A stretch of DNA of 64,000 bases from Variovorax sp. PBL-E5 (lineage in GTDB: Bacteria; Pseudomonadota; Gammaproteobacteria; Burkholderiales; Burkholderiaceae_C). The stretch lies in contig NZ_LR594671.1 of assembly GCF_901827185.1 (NCBI RefSeq), forward strand, positions 2,170,001-2,234,000, given 5' to 3'. The number at the start of each line of letters is the position of its first letter. Within the stretch, counting starts at the first letter, position 1. The notes under the pieces are model-generated. The model saw only the letters and a list, made by a program, of their open reading frames with translations, was not told the DNA's origin and did not search any database. A program made the translations under genes and the position numbers. This document shows positions 1 through 9,265 of this stretch, piece by piece.

Positions 1-885
1 TCGCTGCTGCTGAGTTCGCCGATGGCCCAGGGCCTGTTCCAGCAGGCGATCCTGCACAGCCCGGGCGCGGGGCGTCCGCTGGCCACGCTGGCTGATGCGG
101 AAGGTGTCGGCCGCAGCCTCGACGAGGACATCGATGCGCTGCGCCGCCTGAGCGCCGCCGAGGTCTTCGCGCTGACCGCGAAGTGCTCGCCCAAGGTGCG
201 CGGCCTCACCACGCCGCGCGTGCTGCGGCCGATCTGCGACGGCTGGCTCATTCCCGAGGACGAACGGACGGCCTTCAAGGCCGGCCGCATCCACGCAATG
301 CCGCTCATCGTCGGCACCAATGCCGACGAGGGCACGCTGCTCACCGCCAGCTGGCCGATCGATACGGTGGACGACTATCGCCGCATGGTCGAGGCCAACT
401 TCGGCGGTGCCGTGCAGGAAGCGCTGGCGCTCTATCCGGCAGGCAGCGACTTCGAAGCCCGCGCGGCCATCGCGCGGATCTTCGCCGACACGCAGTTCAA
501 CCATGGCGCGCGCCTGCTGGCGCAGACCATGAGCCGGCGCGAGCCGCGCACCTGGCGCTATGTGTTCACGCGGCGGCGGCCCGGGCAGCTCGACGGTCCC
601 CACCATGGCGACGAGGTCGCGCACGTGTTCGGCCATCTCGCGGCCGGCCGCAGCGCGCAGCCGGAGCCCTTCGACGCGACCGACGTGGCGGTCTCGCAGG
701 CCATGCGCTCGGCCTGGATCGCGTTCGCGCGCAGCGGCGATCCCAATGCGCCGGGCCTGGCCGCATGGCCGGCCTATGCACCGGACGCGGATGCGCACAT
801 CGAGTTCGGCGACCGCGTCGGCACCGGCCGGGCATGGCATGCCGCGCCGCTCGAATTCCTGGACAGCTACCTCGACCGGCGCTGA
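1..885 (+). CDS. Carboxylesterase type B (C-terminal part, cut by window edge)
   Basis: The reading frame is open from the first base, so the gene begins outside the window and about 294 C-terminal residues are visible. The segment starts just after where the nucleophilic-elbow serine of type B carboxylesterases would lie. It keeps the motif GTNADEGTLL, whose glutamate fits the catalytic acid, and a later PHHGDEVAHVFGH segment, whose first histidines fit the catalytic base. The family hydrolyses carboxylic esters; the substrate cannot be told. It is convergent with the ligAB pair, so a shared aromatic-ester role is only a guess. The N-terminus and any signal peptide are not visible. Confidence 0.85.
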   Translation, partial: SLLLSSPMAQGLFQQAILHSPGAGRPLATLADAEGVGRSLDEDIDALRRLSAAEVFALTAKCSPKVRGLTTPRVLRPICDGWLIPEDERTAFKAGRIHAMPLIVGTNADEGTLLTASWPIDTVDDYRRMVEANFGGAVQEALALYPAGSDFEARAAIARIFADTQFNHGARLLAQTMSRREPRTWRYVFTRRRPGQLDGPHHGDEVAHVFGHLAAGRSAQPEPFDATDVAVSQAMRSAWIAFARSGDPNAPGLAAWPAYAPDADAHIEFGDRVGTGRAWHAAPLEFLDSYLDRR

Positions 886-918
886 AGAAGCCGGCGCGGC
901 GATGAGGCCGCGCGCCCT

Positions 919-1278
919 TCAGCGCGCGTCCGGCACGCGCCGCGTCTTCATGAAATCCTCGAAGCTCTCGCCGCGCATCTTCGCGTAGACCTCGAGGTTG
1001 CTCATCTTCACCACGCGCGCGAATTTCTCGAGCACGAAGAAGTTGGTGCCGTAGCGCACCAGGCCCAGCCAGTCGCGCGTGCGCACCAGCGCCTTCTCCT
1101 CCTCGCTCAGGGCTTCGCGGCGCATCGCTTCTTCCTCGTCGCGCAGGAACAATTCGCGATGCTCGGCGCGCGCCAGGTGCCAGAAGAAACGGTTGATGCG
1201 CAGCGTGCGCAGGCTCGCCTTCAGATCGAAGGGGTAGGTGCCCGCGATCGACTCGATGCCTTCGAGCTGCGCGTTCAT
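919..1278 (-). CDS. ligA: Protocatechuate 4,5-dioxygenase alpha subunit (LigA-like)
   Basis: A 119-residue protein with the helical LigA fold, seen in the run RINRFFWHLARAEHRELFL and the conserved segment GTNFFVLEKFARVVKM. LigA is the small subunit that caps the active site of the class III extradiol dioxygenase and has no metal of its own. Its start codon overlaps the stop of the beta subunit gene in an ATGA, so the two are translationally coupled. The likely reaction is meta-cleavage of protocatechuate or a related catechol such as gallate. No other gene of the 4,5-cleavage pathway is next to it here, so the exact substrate is open. Confidence 0.8.
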   Translation of the reverse strand: MNAQLEGIESIAGTYPFDLKASLRTLRINRFFWHLARAEHRELFLRDEEEAMRREALSEEEKALVRTRDWLGLVRYGTNFFVLEKFARVVKMSNLEVYAKMRGESFEDFMKTRRVPDAR

Positions 1279-2117
1279 GCGGCGAGCTCCTCGTAGAGCG
1301 TGACCGTCATCGCGGTGGTGGTCGCCAGGTAGTAGTTGCGGTGCAGCTGGCGAATGCGCGGCGCGAGCGCGCCACGCATCGCCAGCCACATGATGACCTC
1401 GGCCCCTTCGGCGCCGCCGAGGCGCACGTAGTCCACGTGCCTGAGCTTCGTGAGTGCCTCGGGCTCGTGCTCCAGCAGATCGAGGAAGCGCAGATCCCAC
1501 TCGGTGTTGTTGAAGCCGGTGCGCTCGCCATGGATCTGGTGCGAGAGGCCGCCGGTGCCGACCACCGCGACGCGCAGATCGCCGGGGTACGACTGCACGG
1601 CGCGGCGCACCGCCTGGCCCAGCTTGTAGCAGCGCAGCGCGGTCGGCAGCGGGTACTGGAGCACGTTGATCTGGATCGGGACGATCGCGCCCGGCCAGCC
1701 CTCGGCATGCGGCCACAGCAGCGGCAACGGCGAATGGCAGCCGTGGTCGAGCGGGCGGTCCTGGAACACCGTCATGTCGAACTCGTCGTTGACCAGCGAT
1801 TCGGCCAGGTGCACCGCGAGATCGGAATGCCCCGGGATCGGCGGCAGCGGCCGCAGCCCGGCGCCTTCGTCGGCCAGCGCGTGCAGTGCGCCGATGCCGA
1901 TCGCGAAGGTCGGATAGCAATCGAAGAAGAAGCTGTTGGCGTGGTCGTTGTAGAACACGATCAGCACGTCGGGCCGCTGTTCGGCGAGCCACTTCGCCAC
2001 CGGCTTGTAGCCTTCGAACAGCGGTGCCCAGGCCGGCTCGTTCTGGCGTCCCTTGTCGTAGGTCACGCCGATCGTGGGCACATGCGAGGTACCGATGCCG
2101 CCGATGATGTGTGCCAA
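1275..2117 (-). CDS. ligB: Protocatechuate 4,5-dioxygenase beta subunit (LigB-like)
   Basis: A 280-residue catalytic subunit of a class III extradiol dioxygenase using non-haem Fe(II). The likely iron ligands are visible: the histidine in GTSHVP near residue 12, the histidine in FYNDHANSFF, and the glutamate in GAEGAEVIMWLAMRGAL. The start is read as TTG at 2117, because an AGGAG lies 7 bases upstream and the protein then begins at the conserved AHIIGGIGTSHVP. An in-frame ATG at 2180 would add 21 residues with no family resemblance. The gene lies directly upstream of ligA and overlaps it. A 5+3+5 inverted repeat (2142-2154) in the upstream region may be its operator. Confidence 0.82.
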   Translation of the reverse strand: MAHIIGGIGTSHVPTIGVTYDKGRQNEPAWAPLFEGYKPVAKWLAEQRPDVLIVFYNDHANSFFFDCYPTFAIGIGALHALADEGAGLRPLPPIPGHSDLAVHLAESLVNDEFDMTVFQDRPLDHGCHSPLPLLWPHAEGWPGAIVPIQINVLQYPLPTALRCYKLGQAVRRAVQSYPGDLRVAVVGTGGLSHQIHGERTGFNNTEWDLRFLDLLEHEPEALTKLRHVDYVRLGGAEGAEVIMWLAMRGALAPRIRQLHRNYYLATTTAMTVTLYEELAA

Positions 2118-2141
2118 CGCGCTGCTCCTGAAAATGACAAT

Positions 2142-2154
2142 GGAATTGTATTCC
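2142..2154. promoter_or_regulatory. Inverted repeat upstream of ligB, IclR-operator-like
   Basis: GGAAT and ATTCC flank a TGT centre, a perfect 5+3+5 inverted repeat preceded by T. An overlapping repeat, ACAAT-GGA-ATTGT, occupies 2137-2149. The TGGAA/TTCC pattern resembles operators of IclR-family activators of aromatic catabolism. It lies 25 bases upstream of the proposed ligB start and about 105 bases upstream of the divergent DUF3014 gene. No regulator gene is adjacent, so its role is inference. Confidence 0.35.
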
Positions 2155-2258
2155 GCGCATGTGAAGGCACTGGGCGTCACAGGGCGTTACGGCGCGGCGA
2201 AACGCAGTGGTATCCAATGGACAATGACCGTTGCCAACCGATGAAAGGAACACGCCCC

Positions 2259-3143
2259 ATGTCCGAACGGGACCCCACGGAATTCAGGCCGGGCCGCGAG
2301 TCCTCGCCCTGGACCTTCGTCATCATCGTGCTCGTGCTGATCGCGGCCGGCGCCGGATGGTGGTACGGGTCGCAGCGGCAGGTGGAACCGCCGCCACCGC
2401 CGCCGGCCGCATCCGCGCCGCCGTCGGACAACCCGCCTGCGCCCGCACCGGCCGCGGTCGCGTCGGGTCCGCAGAACCCCGTCGACGCGCTGGCCGCGCC
2501 CGACGCCGCCTTGCCCGCGCTGGCCGATGCCGATGCACAGGTCAGCGCCGCGCTCACCGATTTGCTCGGCAAGAAGTCGGTGGCCTCCTTCCTGCAGCTC
2601 GATGGCTTCGTGCGCCGCTTCGTCGCCACCGTGGACAACCTGCCGCGCGCGCAGGCGCCGGCCCGCGTGTGGCCGCTGAACCCGGCGCCGCAGCGCTTCA
2701 CCGTGCAGGGCGAGGGCGACAACCAGACCATCAGCGCCGACAACGGCAGCCGCTACACGCCCTTCGTGTTGTTCGCCGAGTCGGTCGATACGGCGCGCGC
2801 GGTGGCGGTCTATGCGCGGCTCTATCCGCTGTTCCAGCAGGCCTACGAAGAGCTGGGCTATCCGGGGCGCTACTTCAACGACCGGCTGGTGGCGGTGCTC
2901 GACCATCTGCTGCAGGCGCCCGAGCCTTCGGGGCCGGTCCGCGTCACGTTGACCGAGGTCAAGGGCGACCAGGCGCCCGATCGGCCCTGGGTCCGCTACG
3001 AATTCGCCGATCCTCAGCTGCAGGCGCTGTCGGCCGGGCAGAAGATGATGGTGCGCATGGGGCCGGTCAACGAGCGGCGCATGAAGACGAAGCTGTCGGA
3101 GCTGCGGCGCCAGATCGCGACCGGCGCGATGGCGAAGAAGTAG
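2259..3143 (+). CDS. DUF3014 domain-containing membrane protein
   Basis: A 294-residue protein of unknown function. Residues about 17-35 (WTFVIIVLVLIAAGAGWWYG) form one transmembrane helix after a short polar N-terminus. A proline- and alanine-rich linker (about 45-75) follows, then a soluble domain of about 210 residues matching DUF3014. The topology suggests a signal-anchor with the domain in the periplasm. The ATG at 2259 was chosen over one 18 bases upstream because an AAGGAA lies 9-10 bases before it and the family begins with a short charged stretch. It is divergent from ligB and convergent with the sigma factor gene, so it is probably a single-gene unit. Confidence 0.75.
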   Translation: MSERDPTEFRPGRESSPWTFVIIVLVLIAAGAGWWYGSQRQVEPPPPPPAASAPPSDNPPAPAPAAVASGPQNPVDALAAPDAALPALADADAQVSAALTDLLGKKSVASFLQLDGFVRRFVATVDNLPRAQAPARVWPLNPAPQRFTVQGEGDNQTISADNGSRYTPFVLFAESVDTARAVAVYARLYPLFQQAYEELGYPGRYFNDRLVAVLDHLLQAPEPSGPVRVTLTEVKGDQAPDRPWVRYEFADPQLQALSAGQKMMVRMGPVNERRMKTKLSELRRQIATGAMAKK

Positions 3144-3152
3144 GGCGGCCCT

Positions 3153-4454
3153 TCAGTCCTGCGCGTCGGCCGCGGCGCCGCCGGCGCAGGCCAGCGCGCG
3201 CATCAGCAGCAGCTTGCGCTCGCGCGCATTGCGCGTGAGCGAGGCCGCGCGCTGGAACTCTTCACCGGCCTCGGCGTGGCGGCCGAGCCTGGCGAGCAGA
3301 TCGCCGCGCACGCTCGGCAGCAGGTGGTAGCCCTGGAGCTGCGGCTCGGACTGCAGCGCATCGACCCGTTCGAGACCGGCGGCCGGGCCGAAGGCCATCG
3401 ACAGTGCGACGGCGCGGTTGAGCTCGACGATGGGCGAGGGCATGCGCTGGGCCAGCGCGTCGTAGAGCGCGGCGATGCGGTTCCAGTCGGTCTGTTCGGG
3501 CGTGCGGGCGCGCGCATGGCAGGCGGCGATCGCGCCCTGCAGCGCGTACGGCCCGAGCGCGCCGCCGAGCTTCTCGGCCCGCGCCAGCGCGGCGAATCCG
3601 CGGCGGATCAGCAGCTGGTCCCAGCGGCTGCGGTTCTGTTCGAGCAGGAGGATCGGCTCGCCGTCCGCATCGACGCGCGCCGATGCGCGCGAGGCCTGGA
3701 TCTCCATCAGCCCGACCAGCCCATGGACCTCGGGCTCGTCCGGCACGAGCTCGGCCAGGATGCGCCCGAGGCGCAGCGCCTCGTCGCACAGCGCGGGCCG
3801 CATCCAGTCGTCGCCGGTGGTGGCCGAGTAGCCTTCGTTGAACACCAGGTAGACGACCTCCAGCACGGACGACAGGCGTGCCGCCAGTTCGTCGGCGCGC
3901 GGCGCCTCGAAGGGCACGCGCGCAGCGGCCAGCGTGCGCTTGGCGCGCACGATGCGCTGCGCGATGGTCGACTCCGGCACGAGGAAGGAGCGCGCGATCT
4001 CGTCGGTGCTCAGGCCGCCGAGCAGGCGCAGGGTCAGCGCCACGCGCGCCTCGGGCGACAGCACCGGATGGCAGGCGGTGAACACCAGGCGCAACAGGTC
4101 GTCGCCGACCTCGTCGTCGAGCGCGACATCGACCGCCTCGGCGAAGTCCGCCGCGGCCATCGCGTGCTGCGCATCGAGTTCGCGGCCGAGCTCCTCTTCC
4201 TTGCTCGCATGCAGCGTGCGCTTGCGCAGCAGGTCGATCGCGCGGTGCTTGGCGGTGGCCGTGAGCCAGGCCGCGGGATTGTCGGGAACACCGTCGCGCG
4301 GCCATTGCTCCAGCGCCGCGACCAGCGCGTCCTGCGCCAGTTCCTCGGCCGTGCCGACATCGCGCAGCATGCGCGCCAGCGCACCGATGATCCGGGCGGA
4401 CTCGATGCGCCAGACGGCGTTGATGCTGCGGTGGATCTCGGCGTCGGTGGGCAC
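3153..4454 (-). CDS. ECF42-type RNA polymerase sigma factor with C-terminal TPR-like extension
   Basis: A 433-residue sigma-70-family protein, more than twice the length of an ordinary ECF factor. The sigma2 domain (about 20-90) includes AEELAQDALVAALEQWP and TAKHRAIDLLRKR. The sigma4 helix-turn-helix (about 125-185) includes GGLSTDEIARSFLVPESTIA and IVRAKRTLA. The remaining 240 residues are a helical TPR-like extension with NEGYSAT and PIVELNRAVALS, as in group ECF42. That group is known for being encoded with DGPF (YciI-like) proteins, and two such genes lie immediately upstream. No anti-sigma gene is present; in this group the extension is thought to control activity. The start is GTG, nine bases after the stop of the preceding gene. 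Confidence 0.88.
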   Translation of the reverse strand: MPTDAEIHRSINAVWRIESARIIGALARMLRDVGTAEELAQDALVAALEQWPRDGVPDNPAAWLTATAKHRAIDLLRKRTLHASKEEELGRELDAQHAMAAADFAEAVDVALDDEVGDDLLRLVFTACHPVLSPEARVALTLRLLGGLSTDEIARSFLVPESTIAQRIVRAKRTLAAARVPFEAPRADELAARLSSVLEVVYLVFNEGYSATTGDDWMRPALCDEALRLGRILAELVPDEPEVHGLVGLMEIQASRASARVDADGEPILLLEQNRSRWDQLLIRRGFAALARAEKLGGALGPYALQGAIAACHARARTPEQTDWNRIAALYDALAQRMPSPIVELNRAVALSMAFGPAAGLERVDALQSEPQLQGYHLLPSVRGDLLARLGRHAEAGEEFQRAASLTRNARERKLLLMRALACAGGAAADAQD

Positions 4455-4463
4455 GCGTTGGTC

Positions 4464-4871
4464 TCAGCGCTTCTTCAGGTCGTCGAAGCCCTCGGCGGCC
4501 TTCTGCACGTCGGGCGGGAAGTCGGAGAACTCCTGCACCTGGCGCACCTCGATGGTCTCGTTCTCCGAGCCGGGGCAGCGCGAGGCCCAGGCGATCGCCT
4601 CCGCCTTCGAGGCGACGTCGATCATCCAGTAGCCGCCGAGCACTTCCTTGGCCTCGGCGAAGGGGCCGTCGGTCACCTTCGGCTTGCCGCCGGAAAAGCT
4701 CACGCGCGCACCCATCGACGGCGGATGCAGGCCGTCGAGCGCGAGCAGCACGCCGGCCTGCTTGAGGGACTCGTTGTATTTCATCATCGCCTCGACGGCC
4801 TTGGCATCGGGCATGGTACCGGGCGTCGCGCTCTCGTAGCCCTTGGGGATCATCAGCATCATGAATCGCAT
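4464..4871 (-). CDS. YciI-like DGPF-family protein, copy 1
   Basis: A 135-residue protein of the YciI-related DGPF family with the signature VTDGPFAEAKEV (DGPF at residues 68-71). The fold is ferredoxin-like and the biochemical function is unknown; partner ECF42 sigma factors control such genes elsewhere. The ATG at 4871 was chosen because AAGGAG lies 8 bases before it; an upstream in-frame GTG at 4880 sits inside that ribosome-binding site. It lies between DGPF copy 2 and the sigma factor on the same strand and is probably part of one transcript. It is clearly related to copy 2, which suggests an old duplication. Confidence 0.85.
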   Translation of the reverse strand: MRFMMLMIPKGYESATPGTMPDAKAVEAMMKYNESLKQAGVLLALDGLHPPSMGARVSFSGGKPKVTDGPFAEAKEVLGGYWMIDVASKAEAIAWASRCPGSENETIEVRQVQEFSDFPPDVQKAAEGFDDLKKR

Positions 4872-4914
4872 GTCGGTCACTCCTTGCTCGGATTGAAGAG
4901 GCTATTGTTCCGTA

Positions 4915-5352
4915 TCAACGGCGCTCGCCCGACGCTTTCGTGGCCGCCATCTGCGCGAGCTGCCGCTCTTCCTGTTCGCGCAACTCGGGCGTGAACTCGG
5001 CGCCGAAGTCCTCGGCCTCGAAGACCTGGCGCAGCTCGATCTCGGTGCCGCCGTCGAAGGGCGCGCGCCTGAGCCATTCGAGCGCTTCCTCCTTCGAGCG
5101 CACCTGCCACAGCCAGAAGCCGGCGATCAGCTCCTTGGTCTCGCTGAACGGGCCGTCGGTCACCGTGCGCTGCTTGCCGTCGAAGCGCATGCGCGCGCCC
5201 TTCGAGCTCGCATGCAGGCCTTCCATGCCGAGCACGATGCCGGCTTTGACCAGCTCCTCGTTGTACTTGCCCATCTCGGTCAGCATGTCCTGGCTGGGCA
5301 TCACGCCGGCTTCCGAGTCCTTGTTGGCCTTGACGATCACCATGAATCGCAT
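4915..5352 (-). CDS. YciI-like DGPF-family protein, copy 2
   Basis: A 145-residue DGPF-family protein with VTDGPFSETKEL (DGPF at residues 66-69). It begins MRFMVIVKAN, matching copy 1 at the N-terminus. AAGGAG lies seven bases before the start, giving a strong initiation site. It is the first gene downstream of a candidate ECF42 promoter at 5426-5452, so it probably heads an autoregulated unit with copy 1 and the sigma factor. The C-terminus carries a charged tail (EFTPELREQEERQLAQ) absent from copy 1. Function unknown; a small-molecule or stress-response enzyme is possible from the fold only. Confidence 0.85.
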   Translation of the reverse strand: MRFMVIVKANKDSEAGVMPSQDMLTEMGKYNEELVKAGIVLGMEGLHASSKGARMRFDGKQRTVTDGPFSETKELIAGFWLWQVRSKEEALEWLRRAPFDGGTEIELRQVFEAEDFGAEFTPELREQEERQLAQMAATKASGERR

Positions 5353-5425
5353 CGCATCGCTCCTTGAAACGCGAACCCGCCCTCCGGTCGGTGCGACCGG
5401 AAACGAGGCTGGGCTCTGAATGAAC

Positions 5426-5452
5426 GTCGTGCGAGCGTCGGCGAGATCGACA
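5426..5452 (-). promoter_or_regulatory. Candidate ECF42 promoter for the DGPF-sigma operon
   Basis: Read on the minus strand, TGTCGA (5452-5447) is followed after 17 bases by CGAC (5429-5426). The ECF42 group is reported, as I recall, to recognise TGTCGA at -35 and a CG(A/T)C-type -10, so both elements and their spacing match. The -10 lies about 75 bases upstream of the DGPF copy 2 start codon. This would make the operon, including its own sigma factor, self-controlled. Confidence 0.55.
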
Positions 5453-5496
5453 CGCCGCGACGCGCCGGTGTGTAAATATTTGTTTGCCCGCCGGCT

Positions 5497-5790
5497 TCAG
5501 GCCGCGCAGAGGATCAGGTCGACGTCCGCGGCCTGGTGGCGCAGCGGGATCAGCGCCTGGTAGGCCGGCGAGCGGAACCAGCCCTCGGCCGCCTCGACGC
5601 TCGGGAAGCGCAGCACCACGGTGTCGGTGTGGCCGTGCGCGCCGCCGAGCACCTCGCGGCATTGGCCGCGGAACACCAGCTCGGCCTGCCAGTCGGCCAG
5701 CGTGCCCGGCACGCTGGCCACGTACTGCGCCCACCTGGCGGCATCCTTGACGGTGATGTGTCCGATCACGCAGGCGGCGGTGGGCGTCAT
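5497..5790 (-). CDS. DUF1330 family protein
   Basis: A 97-residue protein of the DUF1330 family, a small ferredoxin-like alpha/beta barrel dimer. It shows the family's typical pattern: an N-terminal beta strand (ACVIGHITVKD), then RWAQYVASVPGTL, and the VVLRFPSVEAAEGWFRSPAYQAL segment. The biochemical role is unknown. It lies upstream of the ECF42/DGPF genes on the same strand, but the candidate promoter falls between them, so it may not belong to that transcript. The proteins share the same broad fold class as the DGPF neighbours, which may or may not be meaningful. Confidence 0.82.
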   Translation of the reverse strand: MTPTAACVIGHITVKDAARWAQYVASVPGTLADWQAELVFRGQCREVLGGAHGHTDTVVLRFPSVEAAEGWFRSPAYQALIPLRHQAADVDLILCAA

Positions 5791-5807
5791 GGCGGGTGCT
5801 CCGGGCT

Positions 5808-6498
<691 letters not shown>

Positions 6499-6512
<14 letters not shown>

Positions 6513-8352
6513 GCTCTTCGAGCCCTCCGAGATAGGCGGTCTGCACGGCCGGATCGCGCTGGATCTCGGCGGGCGTGCCTTCCGCGAGCTTGCGGCCTTC
6601 GTACAGCACCGTGATGCGTTCGGCCAGTTCGAACAGCGCGTCCATGTCGTGCTCCACGATCACCATCGTGCGACCTTGGCGGATCGACTTGAGCAGCGCG
6701 ACGATGTGCACGCGCTCTTCGGGTCCGAGGCCGGCGAGCGGTTCGTCGAACAGCAGCACGTTGGCGCCGGTGGCCAGCGCCAGCCCGATCTCGAGGCGCC
6801 GCTTCTCGCCATAGGACAGTTCGGACACGCGCGTCGCGGCCGAGCCCCCGAGGCCGACCAGGCCGATCGCCGCCTCGACCTGGTCGCCCAGGCCCTGCAC
6901 CCTGAACAGCCGGCGCAGCATGTCGAGCCTGAAGCGCCCGCGTGCGCGGGCGAGCACCGCGATCACCATGTTCTCGCGCACGGTGAGCGTCTCGAACAGC
7001 TGGTTGATCTGGTAGCTCTTGCTCATGCCGCGCTGGCACACCGCGGTCACGCCGATGCCGGTGATCTCGGCGCCGCGCATGAACACCTGGCCGCGGGTCG
7101 GCTGTACCTCGCCGGCCAGCATCTTGAAGAAGGTCGACTTGCCGGCGCCGTTCGGCCCGATCACGCCGCGGATCTCGCCTTCGGCCAGCGTGAAGCTCAC
7201 GTCGCTGACGGCCGTCAGGCCGCCATAGGCCTTGGTGACGCCGCGCGTCTCGAGCACCGGCGTGCCGGCGGCCGCCGCGGCCGGTGCCACGATGGCGAGC
7301 GAGGGCGCGTTCGAGGTCGCTGCGGCCTGCGCGGCCTCGGGCGCGAGCATGTTCTCGGCCGTGCCGGTGCGGCGCTTGAGCGCGGCCACGAGCACGCCGC
7401 CGACGCCATGGCGGAACAGCGTGATCAGCACCACGAAGACCACGCCCAGCACCAGCTTCCAGTAGGCGCCGATGCTCGGGATGTGCTGCAGGCCTTCGTA
7501 CAGGTAGAGCCAGATGGTCGCGCCGAGCAGCGGGCCGAGCAGGGTGCCGGCACCGCCGATCACCGTCTGGATCACCAACTGCGCCGAGGTGTCCAGCATG
7601 AAGGCGTCGGGCGGCATGAAGCTCTGGAACACGCCGAGCAGGCCGCCGGCCACGCCGCCGTAGAGCGCCGCGATGACGAACACCGCGAGCTTGTAGTGCT
7701 GGATCGAGTGGCCGAGCGCGGTGGCGCGCAGCGGGTTGCCGCGGATCGCCGTCAGCACCGCGCCGAAGGGCGAGCGCACGATGCGGCGCGCGATGAGGTA
7801 GCCGACGAAGAAGAAGAGCGCGAGGAAGGTGTACATCGGCCAGCCGCTCGTGATGTTCAGCGTGAGCGAGCCGATCGCCACCGCCGGCGGCGGGATGCCG
7901 GCGACGCCGTTCTCACCGCCGGTCCAGGCGCGCAGCGGCCCGTTCTCGATGAAGAAGAACATCTCGGCGAAGGCCAGCGTGCTCATCGCGAAATAGATGC
8001 CGGTGCGGCGCAGGGTCAGGTAGCCGATGACCAGGCCCGCGATGCCGGCGGCGACGGTGCCGATCAGCAGCGCCACCAGCATGTTCGGCACGACGTTGTC
8101 GGTCAGCAGGTAGGCGGTCACGAAGCCGCCGACGCCGTAGAACGCGGCCTGCCCGAAGGACAGCAGCCCCGCGTAGCCGAACAGCAGGTCGAAGCCGATG
8201 CCGAACAGGCCCCAGATCAGGATGCGGCCCATCAGGTCGGCGCCGATGCCGAGATGGGGCAGGATGAAAGGCGCGATGACCAGCCCGATCGCCACTGCGA
8301 TCTCCGGCCCGAGGCGGCTGCGCAGGGGCGGAGTCGGGATGCCGCGGCTCAT
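6499..8352 (-). CDS. livMG: Fused LivM permease - LivG ATPase
   Basis: A 617-residue protein joining two subunits that are usually separate. Residues about 1-325 are a LivM permease with many hydrophobic helices and the motif GYAGLLSFGQAAFYGVG. An alanine-rich linker (about 335-375) leads to a LivG ATPase with Walker A GPNGAGKST, signature LSYGEKRRLEIG and Walker B VLLFDEPLAGL. Both halves look complete. The start is at 8352, overlapping the livH stop in an ATGA. The fusion fixes one permease to one ATPase, so the transporter would be LivH + LivMG + LivF. Fusions of this sort are known in the family but are not the common arrangement. Confidence 0.92.
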
Positions 8353-9224
8353 TCGCGTCCCTCCTGCCCCATCAGACCTTGCGGCCGGAAGATCAGCACC
8401 AGCGCCATCACCGCGAACAGCATCACGTCGGAGTAGGCCGGATCGAACATCGAGGTCAGGCTCTGGATCTCGCCGGCGATGATGCCGCCGATGATCGCGC
8501 CAGGAAAGGAGCCGACGCCGCCGATCACGACCACCACGAAGGAATCGACCAGGATGCGCGCGCCCATGTCCGGCGACAGCGAGACGATCGGCGAGTTGAT
8601 GACGCCGGCATAGCCCGCCGCCATCGCGCCGAGGCCGAACACCATCAGGAAGGAGCGCTGCACGTTGACGCCGAGCATGTTGACCATCAGCGCGTCCTCG
8701 ATGCCGGCGCGCACGATCAGGCCGAGGCGGGTGCGGTACAGCACGATGTAGAGCGCCACCAGCGTCAGCGCCGAGATGCCGAGGATCTCCATGCGGTAGA
8801 GCGGATAGATCAGGAAGCCCATGTTGACGATGCCATGGCCCCAGGCCGGCTCGGGCATCGTGAGGCCGATGCCGCCGAAGATGGAGCGCACGATCTCCAC
8901 CAGCACGATGCCGATGCCGAAGGTGACCAGCAGTTGGTCTTCCGGCGGCCGTCCGTAGAACAGGCGCACGATGCCGCGCTCGATGACGAGCCCCAGCACC
9001 AGCGTGACGGCCGAGCCGACCACGATCGCGAGGATGAACGAGCCGGTGGCGTTGAAGGTCATCAGCCCTGCGTAGGCGCCCACCACGAAGATGGCACCGT
9101 GGGCGAAGTTGATGACGCCCAGGGTGCCATAGATGATGGTCAGCCCGGTGCTGATCAATGCCAGCAGCAGGCCCGCAGCCAGGCCATTGAACAGCTGCGA
9201 CAGGACAAGCGGCATGCTGGGCAT
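8349..9224 (-). CDS. livH: Branched-chain-type ABC importer permease LivH
   Basis: A 291-residue inner-membrane permease with about eight hydrophobic helices. Family signatures include IYGTLGVINFAHGAIFVVGAY near the N-terminus and VVVIGGVGSFPGAIIGG near residue 230. It forms the transmembrane channel with the LivM half of the next protein. Its stop overlaps the start of livMG, and it follows the binding-protein gene by about 40 bases, so the set is one operon. The substrate of such importers in betaproteobacteria ranges from amino acids to amides and aromatic acids; the regulator type nearby leans towards an aromatic or carboxylic acid, but this is inference. Confidence 0.92.
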   Translation of the reverse strand: MPSMPLVLSQLFNGLAAGLLLALISTGLTIIYGTLGVINFAHGAIFVVGAYAGLMTFNATGSFILAIVVGSAVTLVLGLVIERGIVRLFYGRPPEDQLLVTFGIGIVLVEIVRSIFGGIGLTMPEPAWGHGIVNMGFLIYPLYRMEILGISALTLVALYIVLYRTRLGLIVRAGIEDALMVNMLGVNVQRSFLMVFGLGAMAAGYAGVINSPIVSLSPDMGARILVDSFVVVVIGGVGSFPGAIIGGIIAGEIQSLTSMFDPAYSDVMLFAVMALVLIFRPQGLMGQEGRE

Positions 9225-9265
9225 CCAGCACTCCCTTCAGGAACGGACGGTTGCGGGAGGGCGGA

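Noticed and set aside
1341..2258. Long N-terminal extension of the DUF3014 gene over ligB
   Set aside because: The extension is antisense to ligB and contains no signal. The ATG at 2259 has a good ribosome-binding site and yields a normal membrane anchor.
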